This document shows, piece after piece, positions 10,601 through 23,200 of a stretch of DNA of 64,000 bases (its first letter is position 1; the number at the start of each line of letters is the position of its first letter). Both the position numbers and the translations under genes were made by a program. The notes beneath the pieces are model-generated. The model saw only the letters and a list, made by a program, of their open reading frames with translations. It did no database searches and had not been told where the DNA came from. The DNA comes from Caprimulgus europaeus (lineage: Eukaryota; Chordata; Aves; Caprimulgiformes; Caprimulgidae): NCBI GenBank assembly GCA_907165065.1, contig OU015523.1, positions 27,307,834 to 27,371,833 on the forward strand, given 5' to 3'.

Positions 10601-12879
10601 CGAAAAGCAAAGGCACTTGGTACGTGCGCGTACATAAAAGCATACACCAGCCTTTAGTGGCTGTCCGCGCAGTCAGTGCCCACGTTGACAAAAACTGTTA
10701 AAAGTAATTACCCTACCTTTTCTTCCCTGCCACTTCGCTCTCAGGATGCTTTGGTCGCTGCCACACAGTCCTGACGGGTACCTCTGAGCGGTGAAAGCTT
10801 CTGAGGCAGCGGGACTTCAAAAGCGGATCTCCAGCACCCTGCAACAGTCTCTCAGCCATCGATGCTCCCAAGGCCAGGCAGGCTTCTCTCTCCATCCGCA
10901 GCACAGTTTCACAGAACTGCAGTCCCATGCAGTGCTGAACTGAGGAGACACAACCTTCAGAGTGCAAGGGGAAAGCACAGGGTGCCAGGAAGCAGGGAGA
11001 GAAGTTCTTAAAATACAAGGGAAAAGGTAAAATGGATGTCATTTGCAAAAGCAAAAGTCATAAACTTATTATTTCCAATTAACAGGCCATGTTTCCATTA
11101 CATGTTCAAATCTGTTTGGTTAAAATGTCTTATATAATAAAACACTGAAAATTACCAAAAAAACTAATGAAACACTATACAAGGGTACTGGTCATCGGTC
11201 AGTGTATGAAACATTACTCAGGGTGACCAAATGGATTGCTCTCTAGATTTAAAGTGAACATGGAGGTTTTACTTTCAGTTAGAGTTACTCCAGGAGAAGC
11301 ACAGCGATACAGAGGAATGAAAAAAAGTCTTGTTCTGATAAACTTAGATATGAAACGCCAATAGTTGAAACAGTAGTGGAACATAAAGGAGATTGTCATC
11401 TTAGGTTAGTAAGAGAAAATGAAAATCAAGTTAGAAATCTATCCAAAATGAATTTGTTTTCCTATTTACAAGTAATAAATAAAAGTTATATTAATTTTTT
11501 ATGGTTTTCCTGACATGAATTTTTGCTAAAACTGTTTTTTTACAAAATACTGTTAAAAAAAAGTGATCCAGAAGAGGGCAACATTAACAGCCACTCTAGC
11601 ACTTAGGATGGAGAAATGCTTTAATGTTGATGGAAGATGCTGTGATAGTTTGAGAACAGATGGTGGAGTAAAATAAAAGAGAGAAAGTGTAGTTAGAAGG
11701 CACAAAAGGGTAAAATAAAAGGGGTGCATGGGACTGGGAAAAAGGGGGAATATGAAAGAAAATACGAATTGCTGGATACTAGATAAAAGGGGTTTTTAAA
11801 GTTAACTTAGAACAAGACTAAAAAGCATCTTAGTGCTGCTAGTTACTCCAAACTCGGCAAATCATTTATGGCATTTCCAGAACTTCTTAAGTTTCAATTC
11901 TTTTCAACTATTTTTCTGCTTTTTTTGATAGTAGTTTCATTTGGAATTCACCATAGTAGAGCAAATTCTATGCAGAGGCACAGACTGTTCAGTTCTTCCA
12001 TAAAGCATTATGAATGAGTTGTTCTGGATTATGGGAATCCTTTGTTTCAGCCTTACAGTTTTCTTGAAAATGAATTTAAGCTGGATAAGTATACAAATAC
12101 ATTGCAGTTCCAGAAATTGGGGGGGTACATAATACAGAAAGCAATTAACATTCTTAAGGGGGAATTGTTTTGGTTTTGAGGGGGTGAAAAGGAAGGCTAG
12201 AGCTGGTAGAACTGGAAAAAAGAAGAAAATAAAAAAAAGATTTAACACAGCTTTTAGAAGGCTTAAAGCACCCATACTGGTATCTACCAGGTAAAAGTCA
12301 TAGTTGTCAGACCTACAAGCCTGATCACTATCATCACACCATATTTAATAGAAAATCTAGTATAAAAATATTACTGCAAAATGCTATCAAAAATTAATTT
12401 AATTTCAACTTAAATACAGTTATTCTCTCCCCTTGCTGCTGGAGTAGCTGTCATGGGCTTTAATGAAGATGGTGAGGAAGACTCTTAGCCAGGTTACATC
12501 TATGTTCTTGCCTTAGTGTACATTGAAGCCTGTGTGCTTTTCTTTATCATATCTATGACAATTTCCCCCAACCAAGTCTGTCTTTTGGCCAGCTCCATTC
12601 ATGGAGGCCAAATCAAAGAATGAGACATCAAGCTCAGACAAAGTTCATCTGCTCTGTCATACCTACATGTTGAACAGATGTGGGCAGTGAATGAGTCATG
12701 TATTAACTTCTGAGCTGTCCAGTTTCTGGTAAATTGAAATATGCTTCTCTGACTGTTGCCTGATGAACGTATAATCATATCCAAGATACACATTGCTTCT
12801 TTGGCATTTACTAGTGTGAAAAATAATTCCCAGTCCCATGCATGAACCTTAGCTCTCACCCTAGTTCAACAAACAGTTC

Positions 12880-13425
12880 CAGATATGAAATTAATCAAGC
12901 CAACTGACCCTTTCCTGCATCAGCCATAATCCAACCTCTGAAGCCTTTACTGTCTTGAACAGCATCCAGAGTAACAAGCTCTGGCCCTGCAATCCTGCCT
13001 AATTTGCCTTTGCCTCCCAAATTTTAACATTATTTCTAGCTCTAGGATCCTCACTCATGCAATCCTGAAGACAAAATCTGTTTTGGTAGGTTAAGACAGT
13101 TCTTACCCATTAGCTTCATCAAGATCTATCTTCTGGTTTCAGCCATAAACACTCCTGTCCTGCTCACCCAGCCCCTATCTCTAGCCTTTAGCTGTAGCTC
13201 AGAAGTATTTGCTATGCCAACCTTCAAGCTTAAGTCTGTTGTTATGAGCCTACATCAGTTCCTACTCATGCCCTGGTGACCCTTACTAAACTCAGCCTGG
13301 TCTCCTGGCCTGCAACTTCACACTACAGATGAGTGATGGCTGCTAACAGACCCTTACCTAAACAGAGCTATGCAGCCCTTGCTTATCCCACATCAGACCT
13401 GACCTTTAAAACCATTGATGTTTGG
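12880..13425. repeat. C-rich, G-poor, CpG-free degenerate block of unknown origin
   Basis: The plus strand is rich in CC and CCT runs and poor in G, with no CG dinucleotide between about 12770 and 13428. Short words recur: cagccataa at about 12921 and 13140, and catcag or catcaag several times. This could be a decayed minisatellite or an old methylated repeat, and I cannot assign a family. Confidence 0.35.
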
Positions 13426-16400
13426 TTTAACGGAGTCCCTGCCAGTTACAGTATCACTGCACCACTGCTGAGTGCTCAGTGGATATCACTTAATAGTCAT
13501 ATATGATCTGTGATTCCCTGTTCCACACTAGCTTTGGTCCAGAGCATGTAGGAAATGCAGTAGTTTCTTATCAGAATTTTTCCATTTGATGTATAAATTC
13601 ACTATAGAAAGCATTCTGAGGGAATCAATTTCATCAAAAATCATATCTTTAAAACTGCTGTTCTGAATGTTCTTTCATGGTTTACAGAATTATTCCATTA
13701 AAAAGTTTTCTTCTGTTTTTCCCAAAATGTCAAGTTCCTGTGTCAGATACAGCTGTTTATCAGACCTTTCCACCTTCCAGCCTTTGACACCTGAGGCACA
13801 GGATCAGAGAGGGAAAGAGGGTGGATGCTGCAAGAGATGCGCTAAGTGTCAGGACCATTGCTCAACACAGCCTGGCAAGAAAGGAATAGTCCCAACACAG
13901 CCCAACACTGTCACTTCTTCCTCATCACCTGTCCAACTGCCCTGTGCCCCATGCTCTGATCAGCCCAGTGCCAGTCCGTATGCTTGGAGATACAGACATT
14001 GCAGAGCTTGAATTCCAGAGGTTTAGAAACAAGGGGTCTGGGTGATGCACAAGAATCATACAAGGACACAGGAACTGAGTGGGCAGGCTGGGCTGAGGCA
14101 ATAAGTGCCCTGCAATGCCAATGCCTCTCTGGCATAAGCAGTTACAGCAATTTAGTAAAACCACAACTTTTTTTGCTCTTGATGCTGAAAACAAGATGAC
14201 CCTCCCTCCTCCTCCAGTCTCTTAGTTATTTCAGCTGGAGCAGCACTTTTCTGAATAGCTAAAGGAGTGCATTTTAAAACCTGACTAATGACAGTTTATC
14301 TTCCCTACCATTACACTAGAGCCGTATCGATATCAAAGGACCTAACTCGCCTGCGGCGTCAGCAGTACGAATGTGCATTAGCACCAGGGTTTTGAGCCAG
14401 GGCGTGGTATGAGTCGGGAATCAGGCTGCTTGCCCAGACACTGAAGATGGATGGAAAGATCAGAAAAGAAGGGAAGAGGACGAAAGCGTAGGAAGGCCAG
14501 TGAGCAGGCTGGGATGAGCTAGAGGAGGTATAAGCTGAAAGCAGCTATGGGTATCTACTTGTGATGAATAAACCCTTTAGTTCAATGTACAGAAGAGGAC
14601 CTTTGGCACTATGGGATAGTTATGTCCAGAGGTAGAAAAAGGATAGCTTCCATGCACACAGAAATCCTTCCCACCTTATATGCATGGAATAATCTTCAAC
14701 CATCATCAAGCCCAAGTTAGTTTACCCATAGTCACTGAGCATCTCTTCAGATTTTATCATTGAACCCCTATGGTCCTGAGAGGAAAAGTGAGCACTTAGA
14801 AATAATGTTATATTATTTTCAAATTTCGTTATTTGCTTCTAATTTTGATGTGCCCAGGTTGAATTAGAGTGAGATCTGGATCTCCCAACTGATTAGATAT
14901 TGATACCGGCTACTCTTTTCTGAAACTACCAGTTTTGCATGCCTTTGCATACCTAACTTGAGAGACCTTGAGGCTTGGTTTTCCAAGGCTTTTGGAAAAG
15001 CCACTGCATTTTCAGTGCTTTGACATTGATTCTGTGGCTTTAAAAAACTGCTCTCTTGAGTTTCAAGTATACAAGATCATTAGTCATTTTGGAAAATCTT
15101 AGCCTAAATACATATTAAAGGAAAAACAGTGACAACAACCAGCCAAAGACAGGCTCATAAACCCATAATAGGGCACTTTCACAAGTAAATAGGCTGATTT
15201 CCAAGACTGTGGTCCACTCAGCAGTTCAGTCCTGATGTCCTTCCTAAAGTGGGAGGCAAGACACGTAGTCTCTTCCAGTCTGTCTTTGAAGATTCACATC
15301 AGGAAGTGACCAGGGATGACTTACAAGCTTTAAGAGGGCAAGGACAACAAAGTCAGGATCTTTTTCTTGGTGCATTTGTTCTTACTCCACCTTCAGTCTC
15401 TTTTTCTCTTGTTTACAGCAGTAAACTGTGTGAGATGGAGCATGCCTCTTGCTTCATGTCTATACAAGTGCCCAAGTGTACTGCTAGAAAAATAATCTGT
15501 ATACAGGAGAGGTGCCAGTAAGATTGTCAGCATTCAGGAGGATGAGGAGCGGTGACCTTTCTGCTGCGTGTGACGAGGAAGTTGCAATGAGATTTCATTC
15601 AGATGGAATGAAACACGAGAAGATTGGTTTTACAGACTTCATATGTTACAACTTGCTGCTTTTTTGTGAAGTGTTCAGGGTTTCTATGACATTCTGATTA
15701 GTTTGACCAAGAACTGACTATGCAGGAAGCAGCTTATGACCACAAAACTCAAAACTTGTTAGCTGATTTTGCTCTCTCTGAGGTGAGTCAAAAAAAGGGC
15801 AGAAAACAGCAAATATTTCCCCTCCTTCTAAACTTGCTGGGTGAAGTACTATACTCTGTATTCATTCAAACTTCTGCTTACAAGCATGAGAATGTTTCCT
15901 AACTAGAATTGGTACTCTCAAGTTCAAATTACTGCACACTTGAAGATCTTGTTAGAACTTAAAATCTGTAGCACTCCATGAGAATTTACAGCATCCAAAA
16001 CACATTTAGAATTGAAAAAATACAAGAGAGGCTTCTCTACCACTATTTTCATTCTTGTATCCATAGAAATAGGTGTTGAATGGGGAAAAATGTGCTATGT
16101 TATTTTAAATAATTGCCATATAGTGATTACCGTAAAGCGTGGGCTTTGTTTTAACTGGTCTGACACTCATTTCCATAGAAACAGAGAGAGGATGGCAGCC
16201 CACTTGTTTGAACTGTCTTGTAGATTTCATCTGTGTCAGAATGCAGGAATATAAAGCATTTAAAAATGTGGGAAATGCCTGGGGTTTTATCTTTTTTGTT
16301 GTTGGTGGGTTTTTTACCCCCAAAAGCCGAAGACAACATTAGTGACCTTCTTGGAAACTTTATTCTAGATGAAGAGAACAAAAATGACATATATCAGCTC

Positions 16401-16460
16401 GCAATAAATTTATTGGGGAGAAAAGAAGAAAAAGAAGTAGGATGTATAGTGGGGAGATAT

Positions 16461-16485
16461 TTGTGTGTGTGTGTATATATATGTG
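16461..16485. repeat. (TG)n/(TA)n microsatellite
   Basis: About six TG units followed by about four TA units in the intergenic region. A short compound dinucleotide repeat. Confidence 0.9.
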
Positions 16486-19400
16486 AAAAAGTATTTCTGA
16501 GATTATATATTTATGATAAATTGTTACTGTGCTATAGATGTGATTTTTTTTACTAATAGAAAGTTGTAGGCCATCTAACAACTGTCTTCTGTTATTTCAC
16601 ATTGTTTGTGTATTTCCTATCTGACAGCACTAACTTTATTTTAATTTCCATACACTAAGCTATGGTTTGTGTTTCAAATTGGCAGTTTGGCTGATGTTCA
16701 GAGAAAAATGAATAATATGCAGGAAAAAGAAATTAAGAGTTCAGATTTTGGCTTTGCTCTTGCAACTCTTCCATACAACAATACAGTTCCTGCATTTCTG
16801 ACACTGTGAAATGATTTCTTTTCTCCCCAAGTTCAAAAGAGATAAGCTGTTTGATGATATCTAGCCTGGATTCTAACTTACAGGCTTTCATTTTTAATTT
16901 TGGGGAAAAAAACAGGATCTCACGCCTGTTGCTCGTACAGAAAGGCCAAGGCTGAGAGATTCTGTAATTCTACATGCTGAACATGTCTGGATTAGTTATA
17001 TCATCTTCCAATTACTGAGCATTGCCAGCTTTCAAGGCTGTGGCAAATAAACACATTCTGCTTATCAGGATAAATAATACTTTCTCCCTTCCTACCTTTG
17101 TGTTTGACACCTCTGTCTCAAAGTTTACTAATTAAGCACTACCTACAGCAGGGAATAGCAGGGATTACCAAAAACAGAAGAAATTTTAGGTTAATGTTGA
17201 ATAGCAAAGTAGTCCCCTTTCAGTGTGAAAAAAAAAATTAAAATATTATCAATGCCATTTCACTGAAAGCATGTCTTCAATTCCTGTTGCCTGCAATGTC
17301 CATAAATTGCTCTCCTCCACAGGAAGGCTTCCCTAAAAGACAGATATCTACACGTAGGGGCCCCCAGCTGCCTCGTGTGTTGTTATTCAACCCTCACTGC
17401 TTTACCTCCCTGGAGGTTACCTACAACATTTTGAACCTCTCCCAGTTCAGTCATTCCACTTGAAAACTGCCTTTGCCTTTAGGTTATACCTGCACAGTGC
17501 CAAAAACATACCAGGCTCATTCCTGCACCACTGGATGGTCTGTTTCTTACAGCACCACAGGGCTAGACAAAGCAATGTTATCTCATTAGAAAGAGAAGAT
17601 TCCCAAGTTCTCATTAGGCAAACAGCCCCCCAGGATCTTCTGATTCAACTCATTTCAAGCATGAGTACTGGATGACATTTGTCAGTGATTTTTGATGTTT
17701 TATATATTCTTCTGCATTGATTGTGGACTTGTCACAGATCCATTGTCTACTCGGAGTCACACACAGCAGACTGAGTTGCCATCCTGGACATCTATGTTCC
17801 AGGGATTAGTAAGCAGTTCAGAGAGGAGGAGGTGACACACTTCCTGTTAGAGCTATAGCAGGTGACCTGCATATGAGATACCTGTATCTCTCCCTTGACT
17901 GTGTGGGGAGTGAGGGTCTGGCATCCTGAAGCTGTAGATCATCTGACTGCACTCACTTGAAGTTATGGTAGATATGTAGTTACGGTAGACAGGGCAGGTA
18001 TGAAGTTAGGATAGACAAGGAATTTCACTGTAGTCATCTAGACACCTTTGTAGAAGATCTGAGTAGGGCTCCCAAATGCTTTCTTTTATGAAGGGGTAGA
18101 AATCTGTGCTACTTACAGCATTCCCCTGGCATTCATTTCTGCCTTCAGTGAAACTGACTTGTTCAAGAAGTGTTAGATTAAAAGACTAGGTATGGCTACA
18201 GGACAAAATGTGAGGAGTAGGCAGGAGATTCCCACAAGTCTCCTTCCAGTACCAGAGTTGGAAGGCACGGGATAACTGGTTCAGTTCAGAGGCAAACACT
18301 GTCCTTATCTGAAGCAGACGGAAGGAAGAGCTTCACACACCTGGCAGAGCTACTGTTCTCTCTTCCGATCCATGTTTGCAGTTGCAGATGCTTCAGAGCT
18401 ATTCCATTTTATTCTGTTATTTCGGCATCTTTGATCTCATTTATCTGGGTTCAGTAAAACCTGATGGAATGTCCCTGACCTCAGGCAGGTTCGTTTGAAA
18501 CCTGGTTTGCTCTAATCTGCCTAAGGAAGCACGTCTATAACGTATGTGTTATCCAGTTGTTGTTCTGTGTGTGAAGAGGGAAAGGGTGAGGAAAGAAAGT
18601 GGATTCAGATTCAAACATGAAGTTGAAGCTGGACAAAGTTCAGTGTAACCTCCAGAAAGAGGTGCCAAAGTTTGGAAATTCAAATCTGGATGTGATCCAG
18701 CTTCAGTTGGAGCAGGAGAGGAAAAGATTTAGCAGAATTAGTTTGGTTCCGTCATCTCTCACCTACTCACTGATGTTTTTTTCAGGAGAAGGGAGATCAG
18801 TGTGAACAAGCATGCCAGGATGTAAACAACTAGATGTTCTTGCCTACCTACTTTATACCCAAGCACAACGCCAGGGCAGAAGATGCTTTCATGCCCCATT
18901 TCCAATGTTGCTTCTAGGCTCTTTCCTGAGGGCAGCTCTTACAGGAACTAGGAAATGAGTGTCCTGATTTATTCTCTTTAGTCCCTCATACCTTAAAAGG
19001 AGCTCCAAATTATATTTGAAGGTGGCTTAGCAGGTTGTAATGACAAGTTGTTTGAACTTCCCACTAGTTTACTTTTCAGTCTTACGAAAGATTTCAGGGA
19101 ACAACTTGAACTCCTTCAAAGTAACTTCAAGATGTTTTCTCACTTTGCAATGAACACTTTAAACAAGCCTATACACTAAAAACTCAGCTACGCTGAACTA
19201 CATGGGTCTTCAGGCTAAGGGCTGCAATGAGGTGTTGTCAGGCAACACCATGAGGAAACAGAGAAAGGGAAAGTTTCTTTTGCAATGTGGAAGAGTCAGG
19301 GCCGTTTCTTAACCCAGCTGTTTGCCCACCGAAATCCCTCATCCAGGGATCCTGCTGGGTAAAGCTGTCAGCTGCCTTTTCCCCGGAGACCTGTGAGCCA

Positions 19401-19779
19401 ATGTCTAAGGACAGGAGCCCAGCTGGAGCAGTGGACTCGGCAGGGTCTGGCGTGTGGGGCAAGGAGGTCTGAAGGAGGGAAAGCAGGGAAGCTGGGCTGC
19501 GGAGGACAGGGAGTGATGGGAAGCACCTTGCATCTGTCTTGGGGAAAAAAACGAGCAGGGAAATGTCACATGAGTCGGGGGGATGCGTAAGTCCGTGACA
19601 GTCCTCCAGCCATTGCCAAGCAAGCATGAGGAGGAAAAATAAGTTAAAAATAAAGCCGTTCGCACGGGGTGTGAAGGCGAAATGGTACTTCTTGGCCAAG
19701 AGGGAGGTGCCGGGCCCTCGAACTGCCCGGAGAGGGGTGGAGAGAGCCGGGGGGGGGGCGGGCGAGGTGCCGCCGGGTC

Positions 19780-19786
19780 TGAGTCA
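19780..19786 (+). promoter_or_regulatory. AP-1 / NF-E2-like site TGAGTCA
   Basis: Consensus TGAGTCA followed by GC (TGAGTCAGC), about 370 bp upstream of the EVA1C ATG within the CpG island. Jun/Fos or small-Maf partners are the usual binders; binding here is inferred. Confidence 0.45.
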
Positions 19787-20101
19787 GCCCGGCCCGCACG
19801 ATGTGCGTTGAGGGCAGTGCCAGGCACGGCGCCGGCGAGGAGCCTCTTCCCTTCCCCACCGCCCTCGCGGGCTCCCCCACGGCGGCAACGCGCCTCCCGG
19901 GGCCCCGCGCCGGCCGGGACCCTCTGTCACCGCGGCGGGGGGCGGCTGCGCTGCGGCCTCGGCCTCGGGCAGGGCTGCTCCGCCCTCCTCCTCCTCCTCC
20001 TCTGCCTGCCGCGCGGTCCCGGGGCAGCCGGCGCTGCCCCGTGGCGGAGGGCGCCCGGCGGCCCGGGGGTGGCCGTGCCGCCAGCCGGGACCGGCTCCAT
20101 C

Positions 20102-20107
20102 ATGTGA
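20102..20107 (+). promoter_or_regulatory. Start-stop uORF (ATG TGA) in the EVA1C leader
   Basis: An ATG followed directly by TGA, with A at -3, ending 45 nt before the EVA1C start codon at 20153. If the transcript starts upstream of 20102, this minimal uORF could stall or divert scanning ribosomes. Whether it is transcribed is not shown by sequence. Confidence 0.5.
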
Positions 20108-20152
20108 GGCGGCGGGTCTGCCCCCCCGCCCCGCGCTGCCCTCTCCCGCACC

Positions 20153-20279
20153 ATGAGAGAAGGGGATGCGGGGCAGCACCTACGCCGGAGACAGGTAGAG
20201 CCGGGGCGGCTCCTCCGCCTCCTCTCCTGCGTGATCCTCGTGTGCAGCGCCGAGGTGGCGGCGCTCGCCGACTTCTCAG
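20153..20279 (+). CDS. EVA1C: EVA1C coding exon 1 (start codon, signal sequence)
   Basis: Residues 1-42 plus one base of codon 43. The ATG at 20153 has A at -3, and no in-frame upstream ATG gives a better match. [14 protein letters not shown] followed by a hydrophobic SCVILVC core and ALADFS mirrors the human leader. The donor is CTCAG|GTACGG. The first residues before RRQVEP differ from human. Confidence 0.93.
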
Positions 20280-23200
20280 GTACGGGGTGGGCCCGGCGGC
20301 GAAAAGGCCGGGATCGACTAACGGTCAGCCGGGACGCGGTGCCCGGCTGCGGGGGCTGAGGGGCGCGGCGTCAGGGCGCGGCGGCGGCTGTCGGGGCAGG
20401 AGGGGGGCACCTGCGCCCCGGCCGCCGGGCAGGGGCCGCCAGCCCTCCGTAATGCCTCCGCAGGGGAGCCCCCGCGCAGGGGCAGGCGCGGGCGGGAGGT
20501 GCCGGGGCTGCCTGCCCCTTGCGCTCCCCGGCCCGGTGGCGGACCCCGCCCGCCACAGCTCGGAAAGCTGAGCAGTGATCGGCGAGCGGCCGGCGCGGCG
20601 TGTGGCGGGGCCGGGACGCGGGCCTGTGCCCGGGGGGGCTCGGGAAGGACGGGGATGTGCCGTAGCTGAGCCACCCTGCGAGGGAGGGGAGGAAAGAGGA
20701 GGGGGTACGGGCTGGTGGGAAGGGACCAGAGCGCTTGGGCTGTCAGTGTCTTCTCAGCTGCGCGGTGGGAAAGCCACGGGTGAATCGGCCAAAGCCAGAC
20801 CCAAAGTGCGTGGAAGTCCCTGGAAAGGTTCCCACTTTCTCCTGGAGACTTGGAGCCGGGCCCTGAGCGAGGCGTCCAGAGCTCCGGCAGTGAACAAATA
20901 TGCTGCGGTCCTCTCGGCTGCGAGAGTGTTTCACCTGGTAGCGCTGGGATGGCCAGAGCCGCTTCAAAGCGAGCAGAGGCACCGGCTGTCATTCGGAAAT
21001 GACGGATGTGATCACTGCTAGGTGCAAAATGAACTGACTGGAGAAACTGGAAAGATGTCCTTCTTTCCAGCAGAATGAAGAAGCAGTCTTTCTTTCCTGT
21101 TTGAGAAAACGGCATTCTTGTAACTTTCCTTGTGCTACAGGACATCTCATTGCTGTTGCAAAATTATTTAGGGGAGCGGTTCCCCTCCTTTCTGTATTTC
21201 ACAGTAAGCACAGCATATTCCTGGCAGTTGCAAGCTTAAGGAGCTGCCTCCAGGGCAAAACACAAACCTTACCTTTAATGAACAGAGCAGAACTTTCCAA
21301 AAGCCAGCCAAGTGCACCGGAACAAAGTTAGTATATAATTAATAGTCCAAATGTGTCATTATGCATATTAATGTAGTTTATGTTAATACAGTTCGAAATG
21401 CTGGTGATCGTTCTGTAGAAACTATTTTCTCAGCAATGGGAAAATACAGTTTGTGGTTTTATTATTGTGTCCAACTCTGTAAGCCTAAGCAGTTCTAAGC
21501 AAGCAACCACCAAATATAAGACCAGAACTATATGCGTAGATAAACTACATTTCTCCTATTAGGTTCCTTTCATATGTAAAAGGCTTTTAAATGCTTGCTA
21601 TCTCGTTCTTTGGTGTTTTTTTGGCTTAACCACTAGCTTGTAGATGTTAGTTTTGGAATCACATGGTAGTTCTCTACAAGAAAATAAAATAAATGTTAGA
21701 ATTTTCCCTTTCAAATTGCCGCTGAGTTAAAAAATATCCCTCAAGTTTATCTAGGAAAGTTCCTCTTACAAAAGTCCATTCACATTTCAAATGAAGTTAT
21801 TTAGATAAGGTTATCCAAGGTGCATTTCACAAGTACAACTGTATTTGGTATTTCATTGTGCACTGAACTTTCCAAATAGGTAGAATGACTAAAGAAAAGC
21901 CTCTGTCTCACCCCAGGGATCAGCATTAAAAATGTCATCCAGACAATTCAGTGAATAAGATGTAGAAAAGAAAATCATATTCCAAAATTCTTGCCAGACT
22001 GGGAAGTTTCCAGGCCTGAACAAATACTCCTCATATTTTGTTTTTACTTTTAACATGGAGGTTTAATACAGAATTACAGAAAAGACTAAAATGTTACTGG
22101 AGCCTTTTAAAAAAAGGTATCCAGAGCACACAGAGTAGTTTTTAGCTACTTAAAAAGAAGGTGCTGTGGGCCAGGAACTGTCAGACGTGAGATGCCTGCA
22201 GTGCCATCCCCAGTCTGTTTAATACCTGTTAAATAATTACAAGAAGCTCTGTAACAGCAGCCTCAAGCGGAGCTTCTAAAGTTGCGGAATTTCCTTATTT
22301 GCTCCCTCCCTCAGCAGGAACAGAGACTTGATTTTCGTAAGCTCTGTTGAATTTACGTGAAAACAAATCTGCCCCATTTAAAGGGGCTGCACCTTGCAGC
22401 TGCCAAGGTTCAGGCAGCTCCTGGGGGATTATCCTGAGAGGTGATGAGCGAGCAGGGAGCTGGCTCCCCTGGCTTTACCCACCATCTCTGTTTTCACTCT
22501 TCTGGAAAGGGTGAGGTCTAACCCTGCCCTTCTGAAGGTAAAGCTTCCAGGCAGCAGGTAGGAGGTTTCCTCATGCAGCCCATGTCATAGCAAAAGGAAC
22601 CAAGACCTGCACCTTGAATGCTTTCTGCACAATTTGACCTGGAACTGAGATCTGCACCTTGAATGCTTTCTGCACAATTTGACCTGGTACCAGGAATTTA
22701 GAAGTGCACAGAGAATTGGAAGGCCAGTTGCTTAAACTTTTCCTCCTCTTCACAGATTTCAGGCTTTTATACTCAAATTATTGGGTGCATACTTTCTTGG
22801 GTCATTGCCTGTATTTCTAGCATCAGGTCTCTACCTCAGCAGCCCAAACTCTGTTCCTTTCTCTTTCTTCCCCCTCTCATTGCAACAGCTTTCTTTTTCT
22901 TCCCAGCTTGCTGTCAGATTACAAGTGCATGTGTAATCTTTGTTGTTCTCTTAATGTATGTATTAAATCATGCTATCGATTCTAACCTGCCCAGAGTCTA
23001 TTTGTTAGTCACCAGACCTAGCTGCTGCTTGTAACAACGCATTGTAACAACAGCACTGCCCTCCTGGCGTTTGTTTGATGCTTTGGAAAGGGGAGCAGGG
23101 AATGGTGTATGTGGATAGTGAAGGGTTGGGGTTTTTTTAAATGTTTGACTTGTATTTATTTCCGCATTTAGAAAACTGTGGTCATTTTTTATGGATCACT

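Larger units (their letters stand above)
10601..19689. other. URB1-EVA1C intergenic region
   Basis: About 9 kb between the two CpG-island promoters with no gene I can support. It contains purine-rich stretches (about 11640-11770), a C-rich CpG-free block (12880-13420), a small CpG cluster (14320-14490) and a TG/TA microsatellite (16461-16485). No CR1 copy is recognisable here, unlike the EVA1C introns. Confidence 0.75.
19690..20152 (+). promoter_or_regulatory. EVA1C CpG-island promoter and 5' UTR
   Basis: CpG-dense sequence upstream of the EVA1C start. It holds a run of ten G next to CGGGCG (19749-19763, a GC-box/Sp1-like and G-quadruplex-prone tract), an AP-1/NF-E2-like TGAGTCA at 19780-19786 and a (CTC)n tract at 19984-20002. 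No TATA box is evident, so dispersed initiation is likely. A start-stop uORF (ATGTGA) lies at 20102-20107. Confidence 0.75.

Noticed and set aside
9319-10691. Many long open frames on both strands (up to 313 codons) in the URB1 CpG island
   Set aside because: High GC removes stop codons. The frames overlap each other, have Arg/Pro/Ala/Gly-rich composition, match no family, and the true exons 1 and 2 of URB1 explain the coding signal.
19644-21145. Long open frames around the EVA1C promoter (up to 275 codons)
   Set aside because: Same GC artefact. No domain, and mutually overlapping on both strands.
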